In this document: positions 28,201 through 33,695 of the stretch, piece by piece
Position numbering within the stretch: position 1 is the stretch's first letter
Layout: the number at the start of each line of letters is the position of its first letter
Assembly (NCBI GenBank): GCA_020723995.1
Contig: DYHT01000002.1
Location: forward strand, 23,847 to 87,846
DNA from: Chloroflexus sp.
Lineage (GTDB): Bacteria > Chloroflexota > Anaerolineae > Anaerolineales > Villigracilaceae
DNA: 64,000 bases
Direction of reading: 5' to 3'
The notes under the pieces: generated by a model
What the model was told of the DNA's origin: nothing
The model's input: only the letters and a program-made list of their open reading frames with translations
Databases searched by the model: none
Position numbers and translations under genes: made by a program

Positions 28201-29111
28201 TTATCCGCCCCTTGACAACAGTGAGCAAACCCGTCGCCAACATATAGCCCAAGCCACCACATCAAATCCTCGGATGTTTGTCGGGGCAGCGTGACCGGAT
28301 TATAGCGATTGGTGATGTCGAGAGAGTATTCAACCGATTGATTGCGACCCACAACTTTCGTCTTTATCACCGGCTGTTGCAGCGCATAAGATTGCCCCAC
28401 ATCGGGGAGAGTTTTGGCAACCGCAACCAAATCGCCTGCCCGCAATTCACGCAGATATTTCCAGGCACGCGTATACCGTCCGCGCTGGCGGCCAGCCTCG
28501 CGGCGATATTCCAGCGTTAGAAAAGGATGATTCTCGGTTGAGCGGATTGTGCGCGTGCCAACCTTGACATCGAAAACAGGGCACTCACCTTTCGGCATGG
28601 TCGCCTTGACGGGAGAAGGCCGAATTTCGTTTGTTTCCTCGTCCAGCGAAAAGACCACATCGCCAGGGACAATCTCACAGATAGGGACAATACCACGCGC
28701 GGTGTAAACGCGGGCATCGCCGCTCAGACATTCATACTGCGCGCCCACGCCAGCCAAAAACTTGCGTTCCGCTTCCGGGATACCAAGTTTGTCAAACGTG
28801 TTCTTGATGTCGTCGGGGACATCATCCCACGAGCCGCTGGAGGCCTGAGTGGGCTTCACGTAATAGAAAATATTGTCCAAGTCGAGGCCGGAGATGTCCG
28901 CGCCCCAGGTTGGCATCGGGCGCTGCATAAAATGTTCCAGCCCTTTCAATCGGAAGTCGAGCATCCACTGCGGCTCGCCCTTCATGCGCGAAATATTTTC
29001 CACCACGGCGCGGTTCAATCCCCGGCCGGATTTGAACACGTAGTTATCGGCGTCGTGAAAGCCGTATTTGTATTGGCCGATGTCTTGTAAAATCTTAGCG
29101 TCTTCGCTCAT
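25278..29111 (-). CDS. sufB: SufB with two in-frame inteins
   Basis: A 1277-residue precursor. Host SufB sequence occupies residues 1-127, 531-698 and 1105-1277; joined, they give 468 residues, the normal SufB length. Host landmarks include GAQYE/SEMVYHS across the first junction and EWVDANLG/SKLTMKYPS across the second, then ADTYPYIEIDEENV-like and SRGLSQEEATTMVVSGFIEP at the C-terminus. Both inserts begin with Cys, end in VHN and are followed by Ser, so both should splice through thioester chemistry with Ser as the +1 nucleophile. SufB is the cluster-building core of SufBC2D. Host frame and length are intact, so it should be functional after splicing. Confidence 0.95.
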   Translation of the reverse strand: MSEDAKILQDIGQYKYGFHDADNYVFKSGRGLNRAVVENISRMKGEPQWMLDFRLKGLEHFMQRPMPTWGADISGLDLDNIFYYVKPTQASSGSWDDVPDDIKNTFDKLGIPEAERKFLAGVGAQYECLSGDARVYTARGIVPICEIVPGDVVFSLDEETNEIRPSPVKATMPKGECPVFDVKVGTRTIRSTENHPFLTLEYRREAGRQRGRYTRAWKYLRELRAGDLVAVAKTLPDVGQSYALQQPVIKTKVVGRNQSVEYSLDITNRYNPVTLPRQTSEDLMWWLGLYVGDGFAHCCQGADKARVEFAIPETDKTLRSEFNSATTRLFELSAANGDPYRMTVYSTIVARYLEVNGFAGGALEKRVPTWVASLPQSQILAFLGGYVDADGYVRDHPKNHDVILTSGNKELLQDVRNLAALCGLPTSNIHRFESRHPHDETRTIVGYRMEMSGNFERLGCRSAQRTSRLGKRKFHHTYSSAEGTTFRNHTNESLGYVRINSITPVGSEPVYDIEVAGPHNFVAEGLIVHNSEMVYHSIQEHLEKLGVIFLSIEDGLRQHPDLFREYFGTVIPIEDNKFAALNSAVWSGGSFVYVPKGVKVDLPLQAYFRLNIANVGQFERSLIIVDEGAYVHYTEGCTAPQYTTDSFHSGVIEIIVKKGARSRYTTIQNWSTNVYNLVTQRAKVFGDATHEWVDANLGCLAEGSTVTTPDGIKTIESLQAGDKVLSYDEAEGRLCFRTVTAKRFSGHQPVHTVSGGERRLLVTANHPFYSYHYNPDVAKKSRRYRLGYVRADHLKRAILPRRSLDYGKPYLLSIPSLETKFESYNQYASDLVMTRQRSSRMTIGEYSTDDLMWLLGYWVGDGDIDIIPAKTADVIRFARVGFSTPRQDRARERLMGVMTNIIDVEPTEGTDGHYLAWNSKELAEFFKLNGFGGKAATKRVPQWVWFIPESQRLAFVAGYLDADGFANEYGFHIRSANRSLLEDIASLLVTLGITARLHTEFIEPRKVKILGVECVAHGAYRLSFRLDERFLPHLSFATNEKIRHQKPRQNQMGRKVGRSTLTLGDDVEIVKVEVSELTEHGVPTWDIEVDGTGNFISQGFIVHNSKLTMKYPSCYLMEPGAHGEMLSMAFAGPGQTQDAGSKMVHFAPNTSSKITSKSISRGGGRASYRGLLKVYKGAHDVKSNAVCDALLLDPQSRSDTYPYIEIDEENVTIGHEASVSKVGEEQLFYLMSRGLSQEEATTMVVSGFIEPLVKELPMEYAVEMNRLIQLQMEGSVG
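25800..27017 (-). other. Intein 2 of SufB with LAGLIDADG endonuclease
   Basis: Residues 699-1104 of the precursor (406 aa). It starts CLAEGSTVTTPDGIKTIESL with the block B histidine in LLVTANHPFYS (~766). It ends VDGTGNFISQGFIVHN, the block F/G His-Asn pair. Two LAGLIDADG-type helices, MWLLGYWVGDGD (~852-863) and AFVAGYLDADGF (~954-965), keep their acidic residues, so the homing endonuclease may be active. +1 residue: Ser1105. Confidence 0.93.
27522..28730 (-). other. Intein 1 of SufB with LAGLIDADG endonuclease
   Basis: Residues 128-530 (403 aa). It starts CLSGDARVYTARGIVPICEI with block B RSTENHPFLTLEY (~190-202). It ends VAGPHNFVAEGLIVHN. Endonuclease helices WWLGLYVGDGFA (~285-296) and AFLGGYVDADGYV (~381-393) carry the catalytic Asp residues. 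+1 residue: Ser531. It resembles intein 2 in layout but differs widely in sequence, so the two were probably acquired separately or diverged long ago. Confidence 0.93.
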
Positions 29112-29122
29112 GGCAACATCAG

Positions 29123-29207
29123 TGAGTAGAGAATAGAGAGTCGAGAGTAGTGCATGAGTGCAAAACTACTCTCTATTCTCTATTTATTACTACTCTCTCC
29201 ATTCTCG
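29123..29207. repeat. Word repeat, AGAGAGT family, copy 2
   Basis: Left arm words AGTAGAGAATAGAGAGT (29125-29151) and a longer complementary right arm ACTACTCTCTATTCTCT onward (29165-29206). The last codons of sufC (ENGESSNK and its TAG) are encoded by the right arm. The element fills the sufC-sufB spacer. Confidence 0.85.
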
Positions 29208-29962
29208 TACTTCTCGCGCACCCAGTCATAGCCCTGCTCTTCGAGGTGCAGCGCCAGGTCCGCGCCGCCGGATTCGACAATCCGCCCGCCGAGCATGATG
29301 TGGACGAACTGCGGCTTGATGTAGTTGAGCAAACGCTGATAGTGTGTGATGACCACCGCGCCCAGGTCGGGGCCGGTCAGTGCGTTGACACCATCCGCCA
29401 CAATGCGCAAGGCGTCAATATCCAGACCCGAATCTGTCTCGTCCAAAATGGCAATTTCGGGCTTGAGCGTAGCCATCTGCAAAATCTCAGCGCGCTTCTT
29501 CTCGCCGCCGGAGAAACCGTCGTTCAGGTAACGTCCGGCAAAAACGGAATCCATTTTCAGGAGTTCCATCTTCTCTTTGAGCATCTTGCGAAACTCAGGG
29601 ATGGGCATGCCCTTGTCTTCGGGATTGGCGGCGCGGCGGCGGGCATTGATTGCCGTGCGCAGGAAATTCGCCACTGTCACGCCAGGAATGGCGACCGGGT
29701 ATTGGAAAGCCAGGAACAGCCCCAGCCGCGAACGCTCGTCGGCTTCCAATTCGAGGATGTTCCGCCCCTTGAACCAAACCTCCCCTCTCGTCACGGTGTA
29801 GGACGGGTGGCCCATCAGCGTATACGCCAGTGTGGACTTGCCTGTCGCGTTGGGGCCCATGATGGCATGGACTTCGCCTTGTTTCACCGTCAGGTCGAGG
29901 CCTTTGAGGATTTCCTTGCCTTCGACGCTGACGTGGAGATTTTTTACGACTAACTCGGACAT
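29180..29962 (-). CDS. sufC: Suf ATPase SufC
   Basis: A 260-residue ABC ATPase. Walker [17 protein letters not shown] (~36-51) has Asn-Ala-Thr in the loop instead of the more common Asn-Gly-Ser. The signature is [15 protein letters not shown] (~142), Walker [15 protein letters not shown] (~162) and the switch His is in [10 protein letters not shown]. It drives conformational change in SufBC2D. The ATG at 29962 follows AAGGAG by five bases; a longer reading of 20 codons has no ribosome site. It is the first structural gene after the suf promoter. Its last eight codons fall in a word repeat. Confidence 0.95.
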   Translation of the reverse strand: MSELVVKNLHVSVEGKEILKGLDLTVKQGEVHAIMGPNATGKSTLAYTLMGHPSYTVTRGEVWFKGRNILELEADERSRLGLFLAFQYPVAIPGVTVANFLRTAINARRRAANPEDKGMPIPEFRKMLKEKMELLKMDSVFAGRYLNDGFSGGEKKRAEILQMATLKPEIAILDETDSGLDIDALRIVADGVNALTGPDLGAVVITHYQRLLNYIKPQFVHIMLGGRIVESGGADLALHLEEQGYDWVREKYENGESSNK

Positions 29963-29989
29963 TAAAGACTCCTTGCCGTTTGTTGCGGA

Positions 29990-30013
29990 GTGCGAAGTCT
30001 CCAGACTTCGCAC
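29990..30013. repeat. Hairpin in the sufC leader
   Basis: Perfect 11-bp arms GTGCGAAGTCT / AGACTTCGCAC with a two-base centre. A second pair, CCGAAGTC and GACTTCGG, lies just upstream in the leader (about 30025-30067). Both would form in the 5' leader of the suf mRNA, between the promoter and the sufC ribosome site. Confidence 0.8.
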
Positions 30014-30083
30014 ATGTCGCAAAATCCCGAAGTCTGGCCCTTACAGGGTGCTTCGCGAAGACTTCGGATTCCAATGCGACGGG

Positions 30084-30112
30084 ATTATAGCACGCGCGGG
30101 GAGATATGTCAA
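30084..30112 (-). promoter_or_regulatory. suf operon promoter
   Basis: On the minus strand: TTGACA (30112-30107), 17-base spacer, TATAAT (30089-30084). This is a perfect sigma-70-type consensus. Transcription would start near 30077 and give a ~115-base leader before sufC. Confidence 0.9.
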
Positions 30113-30136
30113 TATTTATGATAATATTCTAGTATA

Positions 30137-30165
30137 TTGACAAGGTTCAACAGGCCTGTTATACT
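30137..30165 (+). promoter_or_regulatory. sufR promoter with palindrome in the spacer
   Basis: TTGACA (30137-30142), 17-base spacer, TATACT (30160-30165). The spacer contains the perfect 12-bp palindrome AACAGGCCTGTT (30149-30160), which abuts the -10. It is a good candidate operator for SufR. The -35 boxes of this and the divergent suf promoter form the inverted repeat TGTCAATAT...ATATTGACA. Confidence 0.85.
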
Positions 30166-30190
30166 CTTTACAGCATAGAAGAGGTAAGAA

Positions 30191-30808
30191 ATGAAAAGCA
30201 CGCGCGACCGAATTCTGCAAACCATCCAACGCCAGCCGCGCACGACCATCAATGCATTGGCCGAGGCGGTTGGCATTAACCCCATCTCGGTGCGCCACCA
30301 CCTGACCAATCTACAGGTCGAGGGCCTGGTCGCGGCAGAGGAAGAACGGCACGGGGTCGGGCGGCCGCGCCTGGTCTACTACCTGACCGAGGCCGGCAGC
30401 GAGCGTTTCCCCACTCATTACCTGCGCCTGACCTCGCGTCTGCTCGACCAGTTGAAGGAATCGTTGCCCGAGCCGCTTGTCAGCAAGCTGTTTCTGCAAA
30501 TGGCCGAAGATATGGCCGCAGAGTACGCCGAGCAAATGAAAGACATGCCGCTGGAAGAACGGCTGGAATTTATGAAACGCCTGCTGGCCGAGGAGGGATT
30601 TAACATCGAATGGGAGAAGGCCGCCGATGGCTACCACATCCATGAAATCACCTGCCCTTACCTGCAAATCAGCCAGAACCATCCTGAAGTCTGCACGGTG
30701 GACCATACGCTCATCTCACGCATGTTGGCCGTCCCGGCTGAAAAAGTCAAGTGCATCTTGAGCGGCGACACGCAATGCACATATATTGTGCAGACGAGTG
30801 AAAAGTGA
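30191..30808 (+). CDS. sufR: SufR-type Fe-S transcriptional regulator
   Basis: A 205-residue regulator. The winged helix-turn-helix is at residues ~5-65 (TINALAEAVGINPISVRHHL, GVGRPRLVYYLT). The C-terminal domain has Cys155, Cys168, Cys188 and Cys196 in TCPYLQIS, HPEVCTVDH and KCILSGDTQC, the cysteine-rich region of the SufR family that binds an Fe-S cluster. It probably represses the divergent suf operon when clusters are plentiful and may repress itself. AGAGGTAAG precedes the ATG. Confidence 0.9.
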   Translation: MKSTRDRILQTIQRQPRTTINALAEAVGINPISVRHHLTNLQVEGLVAAEEERHGVGRPRLVYYLTEAGSERFPTHYLRLTSRLLDQLKESLPEPLVSKLFLQMAEDMAAEYAEQMKDMPLEERLEFMKRLLAEEGFNIEWEKAADGYHIHEITCPYLQISQNHPEVCTVDHTLISRMLAVPAEKVKCILSGDTQCTYIVQTSEK

Positions 30809-30845
30809 TGGAGTGCGAGTTGCGAGTTACGAGTTGCAGATTGGC
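30809..30845. repeat. Word repeat, GCGAGTT family
   Basis: Direct words GCGAGTT, GCGAGTT, ACGAGTT, GCAGATT directly after the sufR TGA. The spacer to the next gene is only 51 bases. No inverted arm is seen. Confidence 0.6.
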
Positions 30846-30859
30846 AAGGTTGATGGAAG

Positions 30860-31207
30860 ATGAACAACGAAGAAAAAAATGAAATCCGCTGGAATATTCA
30901 CGAGACGCATCCCGACCTGGTCCAGCCGCTGCGCGAAAAACTGGCCGAAGTGGTGGACCCGGAGATCGGTATGAATGTGCTGCAATTGGGGTTGATCCGC
31001 AAGGTGGAGGTCGAGGAGGAGGTCGTCAAGATGTACATCATCCTGACCACGCCATTTTGCCCTTACGGCCCGGCGATGATCGAAACCATCCGCCAGAAGG
31101 CGCAGGAAGCGGTCGGTAAACCGGTGACGCTGGAACTCGGCATGGAGCCGTGGGATTTCTCGATGATGGAGGAGCCAGGGGCGTTAGATTGGGGGTTGTA
31201 CGCCTGA
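30860..31207 (+). CDS. sufT: SufT / MIP18-type Fe-S assembly factor
   Basis: A 115-residue DUF59 (MIP18-family) protein. VVDPEIGMNVLQLGLI (~31-46) is the family hallmark, and the conserved cysteine is in TTPFCPYGPAM (~64-74). These proteins help move Fe-S clusters to target proteins. It is read with sufR away from the suf operon. The spacer 31208-31436 downstream has no convincing gene. Confidence 0.9.
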   Translation: MNNEEKNEIRWNIHETHPDLVQPLREKLAEVVDPEIGMNVLQLGLIRKVEVEEEVVKMYIILTTPFCPYGPAMIETIRQKAQEAVGKPVTLELGMEPWDFSMMEEPGALDWGLYA

Positions 31208-31436
31208 CTTTGGAATATAATGTCAGACGATGGGTGCGAGTTATCGTTCTACATTCGCCCGTTGATGAATTGGATGAAACGGAATGATTGCAAGCAGCGG
31301 CTCGCAATCCCCCCTTTGATTTTCTATAAAAGATCCGCATTTCTGCCTTTTTGGCAGGGCAAGGCGCCTTTTGGAAGTTCAAATAGCAAGTTATGCGGTA
31401 CTGCCTAAAAAGAAATCTGTCAGCCCAACATCTGCT

Positions 31437-31763
31437 TTACCGTATCTTGAACATCGTCATCAGTTTCATGGCCAGGTTCAAGTCACCGGCCAGTTTGATC
31501 TTGCCCTGCATGAAAGCCTGCATCCCATCCATTTCGCCAGTAAAAATTTTGACGTAATCGGCAGAGTCGGCGGACAGGGTCATCTTTGGGCTGGGGTGCG
31601 CGCCCTGCGTGACGGTGCACTTGCCATCCTTGATGGCCGCGTACCACTCGCCGGCTTCCGCGCCGGAGAACTTGAACTGGATGACAGCATCCAGGCCGGG
31701 GGCTTTTTCCGGCAGGAACGCGCCGGGCATTTTGGACATGAGGTCTGCGACTGTTAGAGGCAT
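31437..31763 (-). CDS. SCP2 sterol-carrier domain protein
   Basis: A 108-residue single SCP2 domain (DAVIQFKFSGAEAGEWYAAI, MTLSADSADYVKIFTGEMDG, FMQGKIKLAGDLNLAMKL). The fold binds fatty acyl chains or acyl-CoA. It is the last gene of the fatty-acid oxidation operon, where it would carry acyl substrates. AAGGAG lies eight bases before the ATG. Confidence 0.92.
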   Translation of the reverse strand: MPLTVADLMSKMPGAFLPEKAPGLDAVIQFKFSGAEAGEWYAAIKDGKCTVTQGAHPSPKMTLSADSADYVKIFTGEMDGMQAFMQGKIKLAGDLNLAMKLMTMFKIR

Positions 31764-31778
31764 TTTGGTCTCCTTGTC

Positions 31779-31928
31779 TATTAGTCGGACAGTCTGATGG
31801 TCGAATAGTCTGATAGTCTGATAGTCTGTAGTCGGATAGGCAGTTGGTCAAGTATTCAGTCAAAAGGCTTGGTAATGCCAAGCCACGGACTATGTGACTA
31901 TAAGACTACCTGACTATCCGACTATGAG
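31779..31928. repeat. Word repeat, GACTATC family, copy 2 (long hairpin)
   Basis: Left arm: direct copies of AGTCTGATAGTCTGAT and AGTCGGATAG. Centre: a GGCTTGG/CCAAGCC stem-loop. Right arm: GACTATGTGACTATAAGACT, then more. Arms are complementary in word content. It fills the whole thiolase-SCP2 spacer and ends at the thiolase TAA. Confidence 0.85.
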
Positions 31929-31929
31929 A

Positions 31930-33120
31930 TTAGTTCTGCAAGTTCTCGAAGATGGACGCCGCGCCCATGCCGCCGCCGATGCACATCGAAACCATGCCGT
32001 ACTTCGACTTGCGGCGCGCCATCTCGTAGATGAGTTGCGTGGTCAGTTTGGCGCCGGTGCAGCCCAGCGGATGGCCGAGGGCGATCGCCCCGCCGTTGAC
32101 GTTGACCTTCTCGGGGTACAGCCCGACTTCACGAACGACGGCCAGCGACTGCGCGGCGAAGGCTTCGTTGAGTTCGATTATATCAATATCGTTCAACGTC
32201 AACCCGGCCATCTTGAGCGCCTTCGGAATGGCGACCACCGGCCCGATGCCCATCAGTTCCGGCGCCACGCCGCCCACCGCAAAGCAGACGAATCTCGCCA
32301 GCGGCTTGAGCCCGAGCGCCTTGACCTTTTCGGCAGACATAACCACCACGCCCGCCGCGCCATCCGACATCTGCGACGAGTTGCCGGCTGTCACCACGCC
32401 GCCCTCTTTGAAGGCCGGCTTGAGTTTGGCGAGCGCTTCGATGGTCGTGTCGGCGCGCGGACCTTCGTCGCGCTTGACGGTGAATTTCTTCGTCACCGGC
32501 TTGCCTTCCGGCCCCATTTCTTTGACTTCCACGTCCACAGGCACCAGTTCGGGGTCGAAGCGGCCCGTGTTGACCGCCTCGGCAGCGCGCTGGTGGCTGG
32601 TCAGCGAGAAGGCATCCTGGTCGGCGCGGCTGACGTTGTACTTCACCGAGACGTTTTCGGCAGTCAGGCCCATGTTGGTGTAGTACTGCGGCAAGTCCAT
32701 GGCGAATTGCGGATTGGGTGAAAACTTGTAGCCCATCATCGGCACCATGGACATGGATTCCACGCCGCCAGCGATGGCGACGTCCAATTGCCCGGACATG
32801 ATGGCATAGGCCGCATGGGCGATGGCCTGCACGCCCGACGAGCAGTAGCGGTTGATGGTCTCGGCCGGCACGCTCTCCGGCAGCCCGGCGCGGATGACGA
32901 CGGCGCGCGGCATGTTCATGCCCTGTTCGCCTTCTGGGAATGCGCAGCCGAGGATGACGTCTTCGATGTCTTTGGGATCCAGCGCCGGTGTTCGTTTTAG
33001 TAATTCCTTGATCACCAGTACGGTCAGTTCATCGGGGCGGACAGTTGCCAATCCGCCGCGCTTGGCTTTGCCGACGGGTGTTCTGGCGGCTGATACGATT
33101 ACAGCTTCACGAGTTGTCAT
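31930..33120 (-). CDS. Acetyl-CoA acyltransferase (thiolase)
   Basis: A 396-residue thiolase. Active-site Cys is in [18 protein letters not shown] (~86-103, i.e. the NxxCxSG type). His is in [20 protein letters not shown] (~343-362) and the second Cys in [15 protein letters not shown] near the C-terminus. It cleaves 3-ketoacyl-CoA in the last step of beta-oxidation. AAGGAG precedes the ATG. It follows a GxxExxY cassette that separates it from fadB in the operon. Confidence 0.95.
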   Translation of the reverse strand: MTTREAVIVSAARTPVGKAKRGGLATVRPDELTVLVIKELLKRTPALDPKDIEDVILGCAFPEGEQGMNMPRAVVIRAGLPESVPAETINRYCSSGVQAIAHAAYAIMSGQLDVAIAGGVESMSMVPMMGYKFSPNPQFAMDLPQYYTNMGLTAENVSVKYNVSRADQDAFSLTSHQRAAEAVNTGRFDPELVPVDVEVKEMGPEGKPVTKKFTVKRDEGPRADTTIEALAKLKPAFKEGGVVTAGNSSQMSDGAAGVVVMSAEKVKALGLKPLARFVCFAVGGVAPELMGIGPVVAIPKALKMAGLTLNDIDIIELNEAFAAQSLAVVREVGLYPEKVNVNGGAIALGHPLGCTGAKLTTQLIYEMARRKSKYGMVSMCIGGGMGAASIFENLQN

Positions 33121-33135
33121 AGTGTTTCTCCTTGT

Positions 33136-33692
33136 TGTACACGGATGACACGGATTTCACTGATAAGCACGGATTATTTCTTTTACTTCTTCGTCCAGCG
33201 CAGGGAGCCCTTGTGCTCGTTGTCGTAGATTTTGCGTTTGAGGGTTGCTGACTTCCCAAAGTTAAGTACATAACCAACTTCGATTTCGGTGGTCTTGAGA
33301 TAGTTGAGCAATTGAGCTTCATGTTCATCAACGATGGAGTCAACGGATTTCAATTCCAACAAGATGACATCGTTGACGACCATATCAGCGAAAAACTCAC
33401 CTACAACCTGGCCGTGATAGTAAACCTTGATGGCAACCTGCTCATCCACTTTGAAGCCAGACTCACGCAAGGCAATGGCAAACGCTTTCTGATACACCTT
33501 TTCACTGAAACCAAATCCGAGTTCGTTATGCACCTGATAGAACATGTTGATAATCGTCTCACTCAGGTCGGCATACTTGCCCTCGAATGGCTTTTTCGGT
33601 GTCATATCTCTGCGAGCCTGCATCGTCCTGCCTCCAACAAAAACCTATGGGAAATCCGTGTGACTCCGTGTAATCCGTGCAATCCGTGTACA
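33136..33692. mobile_element. GxxExxY cassette with terminal inverted repeats
   Basis: The 557-bp segment starts with TGTACACGGAT (33136-33146) and ends with its exact complement ATCCGTGTACA (33682-33692). Each end continues with more words: ACACGGATTTCAC and AGCACGGATT on the left; AATCCGTGTGACTCCGTGTA on the right. The only gene inside is the GxxExxY protein. The segment sits between fadB and the thiolase gene of an otherwise continuous operon, so it looks like an insertion. No transposase is present and target-site duplication is not clear. Confidence 0.65.
33183..33623 (-). CDS. GxxExxY family protein
   Basis: A 146-residue protein with the hallmark GFGFSEKVYQKAFAIAL (~36-52, GxxExxY). 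It then has EFFADMVVNDVILLELKSVD, the D...E-x-K core of PD-(D/E)XK-like nucleases (~75-94), and HEAQLLNYLKTTEIEVGYVL. The family function is not known. The first ATG (33623) has GGAGG eight bases upstream. It is flanked on both sides by the CCGTGT-type word repeats. Confidence 0.9.
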   Translation of the reverse strand: MQARRDMTPKKPFEGKYADLSETIINMFYQVHNELGFGFSEKVYQKAFAIALRESGFKVDEQVAIKVYYHGQVVGEFFADMVVNDVILLELKSVDSIVDEHEAQLLNYLKTTEIEVGYVLNFGKSATLKRKIYDNEHKGSLRWTKK

Positions 33693-33695
33693 GGT

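Noticed and set aside
31220..31408. Short open frame of 62 codons after sufT
   Set aside because: No ribosome site, no recognisable fold; the segment contains GCGAGTT-type repeat words.
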